Below, piece by piece: positions 1-11,600 of a stretch of DNA of 64,000 nucleotides. Origin of the DNA: Hypomesus transpacificus (taxonomy: Eukaryota; Chordata; Actinopteri; Osmeriformes; Osmeridae); contig NC_061078.1 of the NCBI RefSeq assembly GCF_021917145.1, positions 6,045,386-6,109,385 on the forward strand, written 5' to 3'. A program made the translations under genes and the position numbers. Position 1 is the first letter of the stretch; each line of letters starts with the position of its first letter. The notes beneath the pieces are model-generated. The model was given only the letters and a program-made list of their open reading frames with translations. It did not search any database and was not told the DNA's origin.

Positions 1-1149
1 ATTATGGAGCTGATAGCTAAACCAGCCACCGCTTGTAATACTAATAAACCACTCTTCTTCCATCAGGCTACAAGCCAAACCAACTGCTCTGATGACAGCT
101 AGTAGATTTCATGAAACAGTTTGACACACTGACAATTTAGTACTCTGTCTCAGAGAATGACTTCTAACATCACTCAGATAAATGTACTATTCCTAAACTA
201 GATCCCAGGAAAACTTTTAATGCTCTTATGGAAATGCCCTTCAGAACCCCTTTCCACTCTTTTGCCTTTCCATTTAGAAACAGTTCCAGTTAAAGCATTT
301 CTAATCTAATGTCAACATATCTAAATTAATAAGCTTTACAAAAATGCATGCTGGGTGGGTGCTGAAGTAAGAAGGTGCTGAAGTTATTTACATCAAATTC
401 ATATCCTGATTGATGCTGAGGGCAAAGGTTTTCTCTAATATCTCAGTGGTTTTAAAGTTGGCTTTTTTAGAGTTCATGTTTGACACACAAATCTTGTGAT
501 AGTTGGTTGGTTTTCATCATTTACTGAATGCACACTTTATATGAAGTCATGAGCATATCAATCAGTGTTTAAACATTTATGAACGCTCATGTCAATATTC
601 AATATTTAAGTGACATATCAGATTACTAACGTTCTGCATTTTCCTCGTATACTGTTAAACACTGTATTTGATAACGACCATTGACCAACAACGGTGACAC
701 CTTAACCTCGACTGAACCCCAACTGAAGCTCTCAGGAGACTTATGAAATCTGTAGATCGTTAATACTGATTATACTGGGCCAAAATGTACTGTTCATACT
801 GGGCCAAAATGTCATTTGGAGAGAGAACAAACACAACTCTGCTAAAGTGCTATATGATTCACAATAACATAATAAATTCCTGTAAGATTACATTGCCAAT
901 CACATTCAATCTAATTTCCACATGTGAAGTGTTGTAGGGAAAAGATAAGCAGAACACCATTTAAAACTCTACTCCCCACTCTACTCCCCACATTCTATTT
1001 TAATTCAGCCAGGTGCAAATGAAGGGTTATAAATGTATCGCTGTATTGTTTTAAAAACCCTGAGGTCCATCTGACCCGCGAACATTGGGTGTGTAACACA
1101 ACTATGAACACAAGGGTCAACCAGGCCTGCATGATCTTCTCCCTCCTGC
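1..1149. other. Intergenic, no gene seen
   Basis: AT-rich sequence without a credible exon. No open frame here resembles a protein family I recognise. A short duplicated phrase (ACTGGGCCAAAATGT near 775 and 799) is the only internal repeat noticed. Confidence 0.5.
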
Positions 1150-3145
1150 CCGTGGCTCATGGATGTTATTCGTGAAGAACGGTCCATCCTTCGGGCAGCT
1201 GAGGGGAAATGGCGCAAGTCCAAAGACTGTCTGGACCTTGATAAGTATCACTCCCTCCCTGCATCCTTCTCTGCTGGTAATAACTGGTGCTAAAACCCAC
1301 TACCTCCTGAACAAAATTTACTCTGCCTCAAACCCCCACAAACTTTTCTCTACCTTCTCCACCCTTCTTAACCCACCTCCCCCCCCCTTCCACCCTAACA
1401 GCAGATGACTTCTCCTTCTTTGAGAAAGAAGTCACTGACATTAGCAGTCGGTTCCCTGAACCCACCTTTCCTACCCACTCACCCTCTATGACTGACCCAA
1501 CTAAATGTCTAAACTCTTTCTCTCCCCTGTCCGAGTCAGAGGTCTCTGACCTCATTCTCTCTCATCGCCCCACCTCCTGTCCCCTTGATCCAGTCCCCTC
1601 TCTTTCAAACCATCTCTCCCTCCATCATAACTTATATTCTTATTATTCTTATGTTCTCAACTCTTCTCGTCGCCGTCCTCCAGAACTACAGACCAGTATC
1701 ACTGCTACCCTTCTTTTAAAAAACAATTGAACGAGCTGTATCTAACCAACTGGCAAACTTTCTCTCTCAGTACAACCTGCTTGACCCCAACCAAACGAGC
1801 TTCAAGACTGGCCACTCCACAGACACTGCCCTCCTGTTAGTCACCACTGCCTTCCAGTCTGCCAGAGCGGCTTCAAGGTCATCCGTCATCATTCTGCTGG
1901 ACTTTTCTGCAGCGTTTGATGCGGTTAACCATCAAATCCTGTTTGCTAGACTTTCTGAAATGGGCATCACTGGCACTGCACTTCAGTGGATCTCATCCTA
2001 TCTGTCGGGAAGATCCTACCAGGTCTCCTGGGGAGGCAAAGTGTTGGGCCCCCACCAGCTCTGCACTGGTGTCTCCCTGTACAGGGAGAAGAGGAGGGGT
2101 TCTCATCATCCCGGCCAAGCCCTCCATCTCCCACGATCTCTCAATCACCCTGGGATCTGCGACGGTGACCCCTTCATCCTCTGCCAGGAACCTCAGGGTT
2201 CCCATGGATGACAAGCTTTCCCTCACAGCCCACATTGCTGCAGTCTCCCGGTCGTGTAGATTCACCCTCTACAACATCCGGAAGATCAGGAAATACCTGT
2301 CAGAGCATTCCACCCAGCTGCTAGTCCAAGCACTTGTCCTCTCCAAGTTAGACTACTGCAACCCGCTGCTCACCCGTCTCCCAGCATGCGCAACCCGCCC
2401 TCTCCAGGGGATTCCAAACGAAGCAGTCCGTCTGGTCTTCAACCTTCCCAGACACTCCCATGTTACCCCGCTCCTCATCTCCCTTCACTGGCTACCCATC
2501 ACGGCCCGTATCAGATTCAAGACCCTGGTACTGACCTTCTGAGCGGTGAACGGGACTGCACCCGACCACATCAAGTCTCTCCTCCAGCCTTACACCACCA
2601 CCCGCCACCTACGGTCTTCTTCTGACAACCATCCAGTGGTCCCACCGCTCAAGAGCACCCGGTCCCAACACAAGCTCTTCTTCCCAACTTCAACAAAAGG
2701 CTTGAGACGCACTTGTTCCAGGAGTACAATGGTACTTAAGAATGATTTGCTGGACCTGATGCTAGTTTCCTACAGGAACACAATGACTCTTATTGAAAGA
2801 CTTGTTGCTCTTGTTGGTTAGATGTAACAGATTTCAATTATTGTACTCCCTGTGAAATATTTAACTGTTGATTACTTTTCTACAGGTACACTCTTGCACT
2901 TTTTGAGGTTAATGTTGTTTAATTGTAACTTGTTTAACTACATGCTCTTATGGTTCTTCTCTTTGGCACTTGTTTGGTTTTTCACAATGTATGCTTCATG
3001 TTTTGGCTGCCCGCAATGTTTGGGGCTATCTAGTTGTTATGATCAGTGACCTATGCACTTTTGAAAAGCTCTCTCTTGGAAGTTGCTTTGGATAAAAGCA
3101 TCTGCTAAATGAATAAATGTTAATGTAATGTAATGTAATGTTAAA
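1150..3145 (+). mobile_element. Decayed L2-clade non-LTR retrotransposon (LINE)
   Basis: This is a 5'-truncated, frameshifted LINE. Around 1160-1370 the broken frames give the linker between endonuclease and reverse transcriptase (AKTHYLLNKIYSASNPHKLF). Around 1890-2040 there is a reverse transcriptase core including LLDFSAAFDAVNH and ALQWISSYLSGRSYQ. Around 2130-2545 the C-terminal part of the polyprotein can be read (DYCNPLL, LHWLPI). The catalytic YxDD block appears to be lost, because the frame jumps from the GGK region at about 2040 straight to the downstream part. The 3' end carries the typical fish L2 tail (GGATAAAAGCATCTGCTAAATG) followed by a TGTAATG microsatellite at about 3120-3140. 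Frameshifts and stops make it inactive. Clade assignment rests on motif recognition only. Confidence 0.85.
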
Positions 3146-3239
3146 AGTAGCCTGAATAACCTGATGCCTCATCAAAGCTGTAACATCCTGATGCTTCCAC
3201 TAGCAAGCTACCATGTCAGGTTACATCCTCCATGACAGC

Positions 3240-3475
3240 TGACAGCTCAACCCTACCCTGCCTGCTGCTTCTCCTGGGGTCTGGTCCAGGCCTCGACTGG
3301 TCCTCTCTCTCACCCTAACCCACCCTGCCTGCTACTGCTGCTGCTGCTTCTGGGGTCTGGTCCAGGTCTGGACTGGTCCTGTCTCTCACCCTAACCCACC
3401 CTGCCTGCTGCTGCTACTGCTACTGCTGCTTCTGGGGTCTGGTCCAGGTCTGGTCCTCTGTGCTCTGAGTGGGTC
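3240..3475. repeat. Three-copy tandem repeat, about 95 bp unit
   Basis: A phrase containing TTCTGGGGTCTGGTCCAGG, then a GGTCCT/CTCTC block, then CACCCTAACCCACCCTGCC and a variable (CTG/CTA)n stretch, occurs three times in a row. The copies differ mainly in the number of CTG/CTA triplets. Confidence 0.7.
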
Positions 3476-3982
3476 TGACCCCAGGAGGCATTCAGACGTC
3501 GTAATGGGCTTGTTTGGTCTTCACCCTGTCCTGGCTAATGCATCACCACAGGGCCTCACTTCACTCTTCATTTTGCTTTTATACCCCCCCCCCCCTCTCT
3601 GTCTCTCTCTCACACTCCACTTTCTCCTTTGTGTATAAAATGTCTGCTAGCGGCTAAAGTCCTTTAATAGTGTCTCCTTTTCACAACAGTCGTTTGAATT
3701 TTTTTATGAGTTAACTTGTTTTTGCGTCGGTATATGAATACCATGTCCTGCTCCCTAACCATGTCCCTGCATCAGTGGACATATTAATGGGGGAATTACA
3801 ACTGTGGATCATTATTACATAGAAGCATAATTCACACGCCCGCTGTTCAGGACAGAAGACTTCAGTAGCTGTGAGGCCGTCAAGCAGAAACTAAACTGGT
3901 AATGTTCCAAGGTTCCAGAATATCCAGAGATGTAAATAAACAAGCAATTACACACAGCCTTGATTTACCTGCAGAAGTTATT
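3476..3982. other. Intergenic, no gene seen
   Basis: Contains a C-run followed by CTCT microsatellite (about 3585-3610) but no exon-like sequence. Confidence 0.4.
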
Positions 3983-4126
3983 GGCCGGGTTTCCCAGATT
4001 CGTTAAGAAGCTCTTAACGCCAAGAGCGTCTTAAAAACGTTCTAAGGGCGCTCTCGAACGCTCTTAGAACGTTCTTAAGAAGATCTTAGCGTTAAGAGCT
4101 TCTTAACGAATCTGGGAAACCCGGCC
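3983..4126. mobile_element. Palindromic MITE, about 144 bp
   Basis: The first about 60 bases, beginning GGCCGGGTTTCCCAGATTCG, are matched by their reverse complement at the other end, so the whole element can fold into one hairpin. Inner arms are made of AAGAGCGTCTT- and CGTTCTAAG-like words. ATT directly flanks both ends and could be a 3-bp target-site duplication. A non-autonomous DNA transposon is the likeliest identity. The superfamily is not certain; the 3-bp duplication would fit Harbinger-type elements. Confidence 0.75.
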
Positions 4127-5930
4127 ATTATCATTAAGAGTCTTGAGTCGGTGAAAAGAAAATTATTTATAATTCTGAAAATGCATTTGAATGATTTTAA
4201 ACAGGAGTGGGTGCTGGATAAAATGAAATATTTCCAACACCAACTTGCTAATCGCAGAAAGGACTCGAACCCCCTCTTGAAAAATAAACGGCACTATTGA
4301 AGAGCTTCACAGTCATCCATACCCGAGTCACTATGACTGCATACAGAACCGACCTTCCTTCACTGCATAGCAAACTCAAACGCGCTAATCTGTCCTCGCT
4401 TTAGCGTTTATTCATAATTCTCTGGCCAACATATCCATCTAGCGGCGAAGTTATCAGTTTGATACCATGCAACAACAACTTTTTTTTAACAAACCAGGGT
4501 CCTTAAATGCCGCCGGCCAGACGCAACAACGGCCACAGAATCAATACCAATTCCATTCTTGTAAACAATGTGCCTTATCCACGCTGAAGTGGGTCAGAAG
4601 CACAAACAATAACGATGACTATCAAATGTAGCCTAATTAACAGCAAATCCCCTTGTAGCTTCCGGGCAGGTCACCCACATATTGGCGAGTGATTTCCCAC
4701 AGTAAAAATAAACACATTTGGTCACACAAGCTAGACCAAAAGTACCATAACACCAAAATATCAATTTGTTAAAGTAAGTGATTACAGCGTTGAACTGTAG
4801 CCTACATTTAAGTATTGTAAATAATGTATGACTAACAACGCATGATTTGCAATCTTACTCATCTAACCAAATAAGTAGCCTAATAAGAAAAATAAATGTT
4901 AAGTTATTTCAGTTATGATCATATGATGAACACTGTAATAGGTCCCCATACAAAACACTACAGAGAATGATTCTATAGAATTCGTAATTTCATGTTGGGT
5001 TCAATATCATGATTTTAGAGTTTCAGCTAATTAATGAAATTAATACTACATAAATACCGCAGTGTTAACAGGTTAATTATAATGTAAAACAAAACATTTT
5101 GCAGTAAAAGAAATGTAGGCTTCGTGAATGCTTGCCTATACCTGTTCGGGACACTCTTCAGTCCAGCCTGGCCACACTTCTCTCCACGGTGTCTGGAATC
5201 AAAGACTGGTCTTGGTTTCAAAAGTTAGTTGACCTATGTTTCTATGCTATAGAGAACGGGACATTTATTATTAAACAAAAATCATAATCGTTGCTCGTCG
5301 GTCTTGTTCACTCCTCTGTCCGCGCGGTCAGTGTTTATGAACACTCACGCGCGGCTGGTTAAAGAAGGCAACTCCTGACGTCATGAGCGCTCATAACTAG
5401 CAGATTTTCAGAAGGCACCTCTCGCACCAAAGGCGTATTGGTCGATTTCCCCACGGCGCTCACTTTCTACTAACGCTGTATGTCACTCAATATTCCGTTT
5501 CTGCCCGTTTTTAACTGTGCGCTTATATGCAATCCCTTTATGCATGTGCTTGATGCTACATGGAAATAATGCCAATGTGAGGAACCATGCATAATAGTTT
5601 GTGTAAGTGATTTTCTCATATTCATAGAATAACTAAGACTGTTTCATATGACAAAAACGTCACAAAAAAAGTTTTGATATGTTTCTCTTCTGTTTGTATT
5701 CATGTTTAAATGCATACGTTTTCACTTGTACATATTTGTTGTAGATGTTTGTGTTTCACATATATTGGGTGAAGTCAATGTATGCGAAAATCTCAGGAGC
5801 TTGAAAGGCATCAGGACGTAGATTGCGCCATCGAATGGACTCTGGCACATGATCGGCAATGCTCTTATTTTGAAGGCAAGTTCACCAAACCGGATGTATA
5901 TCGAGAACTATCGAATTTCGCGGTACTGGC
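4127..5930. other. Region upstream of tipin, no coding gene seen
   Basis: No convincing exon. A CpG-richer patch at about 5290-5480 contains an imperfect inverted repeat (CCGCGCGGTCAGTG / CACTCACGCGCGG, 5318-5352) and a consensus CRE, TGACGTCA, at 5376-5383. It may be regulatory sequence for tipin or for an unseen upstream gene. That is inference. Confidence 0.35.
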
Positions 5931-5939
5931 AAAATATAT

Positions 5940-5988
5940 TGTCAGCGGAAGTTCTTATTTTTCGAGCAGACTGTTGTGAGAGCAGCAG
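5940..5988 (+). other. tipin: Possible 5' non-coding exon of tipin
   Basis: The sequence AGCAGCAG followed by GTAACC gives a good 5' splice site after 5988. The acceptor CCCTGCAG ends at 6285, 14 bases before the tipin ATG. A spliced leader of this kind is common for vertebrate tipin-like genes. The transcription start cannot be placed, and no TATA box is seen. Confidence 0.35.
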
Positions 5989-6299
5989 GTAACCAGTTGA
6001 AATAATAATAGTGGTAAGTTACCAGATACCTAATTATACTGGTTAGTAATGTTATGACCAAAATGTATATAGACGGCAACTACATTGTTGCACAAATCAT
6101 GGCTGTACATTACCGTACAGCAACATTTTGGAGCGGACAAAAGCCCAAATGTACTCGGAAGCTCAGACAGTATAAACATTTAGTGAGGCGCTCCGTGATC
6201 TACTGACGGGTTCCTGGCTATCTGGTTCCTCGCTGCGTAACGTTGATGTTGCAAATTGAAATTATAATATCAATCTTCCCTGCAGGAGATTAATGCAGC

Positions 6300-8068
6300 A
6301 TGAATGATCCAGTGGACAATGACCTGTTTGACATTCCAGACTTTGAGCAAATAGAGGATGAGTCCTTTCCTCCGCTCCCTCCACCCTTCTCTCCTGGAAA
6401 CGCAGAAGACCCTTTTGCTAACGGTGAGTCAGTCTACCTGTGCAGATCTGCCATGCCAGCTTCAGTGCCCAGGATTGGTCAGGAAAACACGATGGATGGA
6501 TGTTGTTGGAGACTGTCTGGTAATCAAGGCGTGTCCGTCGTTGGTTTTGGCTTATTATGTTCAGGAGAGCAGGACGTGGACACGTCCAAGCTGGCGGAGG
6601 TTCCTGCTGCCAGACGGAGAGGCGTTAAGAGGCCCCAGCCCAAACTAGATTCTCAGAGGTAGAAATACACCACAACACGATCTCTAAGTTAACCACCTTT
6701 GACTAAGAGTTGCTTTTACTCTTTAGGACGCTTGTGGAGGAGAAATTTAAAACTTCTTTTTAGAATACCTTTTACATACAGGCTACAGCTCTTTCTGCTT
6801 CTTTAACTCAAATGAAATATATTTACAGATGTAAAAAAATGCTGAAAATAACATTATTTGCTTCCAGACTGACATCTGAAAGAGGCCTTCCGGCTCTACG
6901 CAACTTGTTCAACAACATTCACTTCAGAGGCAAAGGACATGAGGTGAGAACATACCTGGTTACCACTGCTGCAGGACCCAGACATACCTTCAGTACTTTC
7001 TGTATTTGCACTGTTTATGTTAAATGAAAGTGTGAGCTACATGAAGGCATGTGGGATGTTGAGGTGTTGATGGTGCTAGTGTTGCAGGCAGAGGACCTGC
7101 ACACGCTCATGCAGCGCATGGAGAACTGGGCCCACAGGCTGTACCCCAAGCTGCCCTTCCCAGACTTCATAGACAAGCTGGAGACACTAGGGAGCAAGAA
7201 GGACGTGCAGGTGAGCTGGAGTATTTATTACAGGAAGACTTAATATGGTCTGTTAGAGGGGTACACAATGTAACTATTTGTGACCTTCTAATTCCCCAGA
7301 CCTGTCTCAAGCGAATACGATTGGACATGCCAATCACTCATGAAGATTTCATTGGTAAAGACATACAAACGCCATTCCAAATAGAATAAATGGATTCTAG
7401 TTAATACTGCACATGTTTACAGTTCTGAGCATGAGCAGTATGTACTAGTAACAATAATCCGGATAGTTGTGTAACAGCTCATGTCGTCCTCGTCCAGGTG
7501 ATCAGGAAAAGGCAGGGCTGGATCAAGAGGATCGTATCCACAACAACATGGATCCTTTTGAACGTTTTCCTGAAGATGCCCTGGAACAGGTCCCTTCTAC
7601 CCCCGCCCTCTCCTCTACCCCCGCCCTCTCCTCTACTCCTATCCCCGCGCTCTCCTCCACTCCCGCCCTAACAGAGGAACAGCAACAACGCATCAGGCAC
7701 AACAAGCAGCTGGCTCTGGAAAAAAGACTGGCCCTCATGCAGCAGAAAACAAGTAGGTATCTCTATAGGAGTAATTTGGAGACATCTATAGGAGTAATCT
7801 CTATAGGAGTAATATGGAGAAATCCCAATAGGAGTAATATGTAGGCTCATGCTGTCAGCAGGGGGTGCAGCAGCACCCTCAGCAAACCTAACACTAGTTC
7901 CCCTGGCCATGACCGTAGGTATCTGTAGGAGTACTACGTAGGTATCTCTATAAACTACTGTGAGAACCTGACCTCTCGGCCCCTGACCTCTCACCCCCAG
8001 ACTCCCCCACAGGATCCCAGGTTGTCTCCAGTCAGCAGCAGCAGCACGGCGGAGAGGATCAAGAGTGA
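6300..8068 (+). CDS. tipin: TIMELESS-interacting protein (Tipin), Swi3 family
   Basis: Tipin pairs with Timeless in the nuclear fork-protection complex, which stabilises stalled replication forks and helps activate Chk1 (family knowledge). Seven coding exons join in frame to 264 aa: 6300-6423, 6565-6658, 6868-6943, 7088-7210, 7300-7354, 7498-7752 and 8001-8068, all with GT/AG junctions. The start is the first ATG after the acceptor at 6285 and gives the acidic N-terminus [17 protein letters not shown] typical of the family. The Swi3 domain spans about residues 65-155 ([64 protein letters not shown]). The C-terminal part holds a low-complexity STPALS repeat (about residues 190-210) and a basic stretch ([20 protein letters not shown]). 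It is shorter than the human protein of about 300 aa. It is convergent with dis3l. The last exon is inferred from frame and acceptor. Confidence 0.95.
7753..7950 (+). repeat. Short degenerate repeat in tipin intron 6
   Basis: Directly after the exon-6 donor, phrases such as TCTATAGGAGTAAT recur about four times. The donor-like word GTAGGTATCT reappears at about 7915 and 7938. It is a weak, degenerate array touching a splice junction, similar in style to those in dis3l. Confidence 0.5.
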
Positions 8069-8225
8069 TGAGTCATCAGCTGGACCTTGGGGCTGGGGGC
8101 GCTACACTCGGTGCTGCTGGGGTTAGGGTTGGTGTGTTCAGGACTGTTCTTAGGACAAGATCTGACAGTCCAGTTAGGGCTGCTCAAGAACCATTTTATT
8201 TAGTAGGTTTCACCATGTTATTTTC

Positions 8226-8231
8226 TTTATT
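8226..8231 (-). terminator. dis3l: Possible poly(A) signal for dis3l
   Basis: TTTATT on the plus strand reads AATAAA on the minus strand, about 390 bases after the dis3l stop. A second copy is at 8195-8200. If either is used, the dis3l 3' UTR overlaps that of tipin. A closer signal was not found. Confidence 0.4.
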
Positions 8232-8356
8232 CTGAACACATCTTACCTCTCAAGATTTGTGTCAAGTGCTTTTTTATCATACCACAGTTTTTTTGGGGGG
8301 GGGGGTTAAAATGTTTTAACTTGTTAATGCAAATGAAATCAGACTTAAATGCCTTT

Positions 8357-8362
8357 AATAAA
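8357..8362 (+). terminator. tipin: Poly(A) signal for tipin
   Basis: AATAAA lies 289 bases past the tipin stop and about 20 bases before a T/G-rich stretch. It is the only good hexamer downstream on this strand before dis3l begins. Confidence 0.65.
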
Positions 8363-8580
8363 GTCATATGTATTTACTTTGCCAGCAGTGTACTTGGGTG
8401 CATGGTTAACTTGACTGAGTGGTAGAAAGCTAAAACTGGTCTGACTCAACTATCAAACTGTACATTTCAAAACCCTATCCTAGAAAATTGTCCACACATT
8501 TTACAAAAATTATTATATTAAAACTCTGTGCAAGATAAAGTCTCCCCCACCTTGCAGAAAGTTTGAATGTTCAACCTGGG

Positions 8581-8632
8581 CCCCCCAGGCTACAGGGCCC
8601 CCCAGGCTACAGGGCCCCCCAGGCTACAGGGC
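8581..8632. repeat. Triplicated stop-codon region of dis3l, 17-bp unit
   Basis: Three tandem copies of a 17-bp unit. On the minus strand each copy reads CCCTGTAG followed by CCTGGGGGG, so the terminal codons and the TAG stop of dis3l are repeated twice more just downstream. Confidence 0.85.
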
Positions 8633-11600
8633 GAGTGCCTGCAGAGCCAGCTCCCGGACCTCCTCCAGGACAGAGTAGAGGCTGGGACGGGCCGTCTGGC
8701 AGAACTGCCTCTCATCCCTGGAGAGCCGAGGGCCCTTGGCCTGCTCGTCCTGGGCCCGCTGGGACGCCTCTGCCTGGAGGAGCACCTCCTGGACCAGCTG
8801 GGAGCGCCCCTTTGGCTGGGGCTGGAAGGGCTGGGGCTGGGAGGGCTGGTGGGGCTTATTGCTAACCACTTCCAGGTGGAGGCTGTCTGAGTGGCAGCGT
8901 GAAGCCTGGACAGAGATGCGGACCTGGGAAACACAAACGATCATGCTCATCAGTCACTGGACTGGGTTAGGGTTAGGTACCCCTATATGGATGAGTAAGG
9001 ACAGCTGGGGATGGGTGTAACTCATTACTTAACTGCAGATCAAGAGGTCAAAGATTCAAACCCCTCCCCATCACTTTGGATAAAAGCATCTGCTAAATAA
9101 CCATGTTATTCTTGCGTGACTAGTGAGGTTAGGGTTCGAAGATAAAAGGTGACTCACGGTGATGTGGTTAAACAGCTGGAAAGTGGAGGTACCAGAGGAG
9201 GTGGAGGTGGAGATGTGGTCAGGGTAGCGGTGGACCGAGCCGCTGTCCCACTCACAGCCTCCATCTCTCCTCAGCCTCAACACCAGGCCCTCGCGGCTCC
9301 TCACGTACACCGCCCCCTTCAGGCCATATCTGGGAACAACAGGCTGTTAGCATTGTAACTGTAATAATAACAATAATAATGTGTTAAAATGCTCAAATTT
9401 AAAGCAACGTTCAGGAGAGGATTTGTGACCTTCTGATCCTGAGTCAAATTTTCTACATGACACTATGTAGAGGTAACAAACTACTACTCATATTATTGTT
9501 TTTATTGATTTTATGTAAAGCACCTTGAGCTGCAATTCTTGTATGAAATTTGCTTTATAAATAAAGTCTTATTATCCCCACCCATGTGTCTGTTGAATGT
9601 AGCAGCAGATGTGTGGTGCTTACTGGGGCACGAAGACCAGCATGCCGTTGGCTCTGATGGCGTAGACGATGGCATCGGAGAGGCAGTCTGGGTCTGTCTG
9701 AGGGTCCTTGTCTCTGAAGTACAGACTCTGGAACAGCTCTGTGGACTGCTTCTGGGCCCGCTGTGCTGCCTTGAGACACAGGGACACATCAGTGGGTGGG
9801 GTATAAAGGGATATAAAGATATGTAGAATAGTTTTGAATTATTTCAGAAGCCTGGAAACAGTCGGCCTGGGCAGCTTCCTGGCCAATTAGACAAGACTTT
9901 CACATTCTTCATTAAGCACATACTGGAATCCAAATTAATATACAGATTAATAGAAAGTATAGCAGAAGGTCAAGGAACAAGGGTTACAGCAACCTAACCC
10001 TAAGTGCAACAATAACATCTCAGCTACAATTAATATCCCATAGAGGGCAGCCTAAACAAGGTCATACAACATTAGTATGCGTCAGTATGACTCCTCCTCA
10101 CTCTGTTCTTGTTGTTGATTTGATGAGCCACTTCCTCCAGCTCCTTGTTATTGGCCCGGGGTTTGACAGGCCCCACCCCCTTGTCCTGACTGATTGCAGC
10201 GATAAGCAATCGGTGGACAATTATGTCGGCATAACGACGGATAGGGGAGGTGAAGTGGGTGTACCGGTCCAAAGCAAGACCTGAAGGAGACATGGTACTG
10301 GTGTTACTGTAGTGATAGTACTGGTGTTACCGTAGTGATAGTACTGGTGTTCCCGTAGTGATAGCACTAGTGTTCCTGTAGTGATAGTACTGGTGTTACT
10401 GTAGTAATAGTACTGGTGTTCCCGTAATGATAGCACTACTGTTACCGTAGTGATAGTACTTGCGTTCCTGTAGTGATAGTACTGGTGTTACTGTAGTGAT
10501 AGTACTGGTGTTCCCGTAGTGATAGCACTAGTGTTACCGTAGTGATAGTACTGGTGTTCCTGTAGTCATAGTACTGGTGTTCCCGTAGTGATAGCACTGG
10601 TGTTACCGTATTAATAGTAGAGGTGTTCCCGTAGTGATAGCACTAGTGTTACCATAGTAATAGCACTAGTGTTCCCGTAGTGATAGCACTAGTGTTACCG
10701 TAGTGATAGTACTGGTGTTCCCGTAGTGATAGCACTAGTGTTACCATAGTGATAGCATTAGTGTTCCCGTAGTGATAGCACTAGTGTTACCGTAGTGATA
10801 GTACTGGTCCTGAGGGCAGGTTCCGGTGCAGAAGTACAGAGCGTTGGACATGGCTTGCGTGGCCATCATCCTCAGCAGGCGGTTGAACTGAGGGTCCTGG
10901 GGGTCCTGGGCCAGGGTTAGGGACTCAGCCAGGCTCTGGTTGGACCTGAGGGACAGCTACTGTTACACCATGGTACTGCTGCAGGACAGCTACTGTTACA
11001 CCATGGTACTGCTGCAGGACAGCTACTGTTACACCATGGTACTGCTGCAGGACAGCTACTGTTACACCATGTTACTGCTGCAGGACAGCTACTGTTACAC
11101 CATGTTACTGCTGCAGGACAGCTACTGTTACACCATGTTACTGCTGCAGGACAGCTACTGTTACACCATGGTACTGCTGCAGGACAGCTACTGTTACACC
11201 ATGTTACTGCTGCAGGACAGCTACTGTTACACCATGGTACTGCTGCAGGACAGCTACTGTTACACCATGGTACTGCTGCAGGACAGCTACTGTTACACCA
11301 TGGTACTGCTGCAGGACAGCTACTGTTACACCATGGTACTGCTGCAGGACAGCTACTGTTACACCATGGTACTGCTGCAGGACAGCTACTGTTACACCAT
11401 GGTACTGCTGCAGGACAGCTACTGTTACACCATGGTACTGCTGCAGGACAGCTACTGTTACACCATGGTACTGCTGCAGGACAGCTACTGTTACACCATG
11501 GTACTGCTGCAGGACAGCTACTGTTACACCATGGTACTGCTGCAGGACAGCTACTGTTACACCATGGTACTGCTGCAGGACAGCTACTGTTACACCATGG

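Noticed and set aside
1488..2542. Functional host reverse transcriptase gene
   Set aside because: Frames are broken and the catalytic block is missing; it is a dead L2 LINE copy.
5782..5979. 65-codon frame upstream of tipin
   Set aside because: No conserved domain, and it overlaps the probable tipin promoter/leader.
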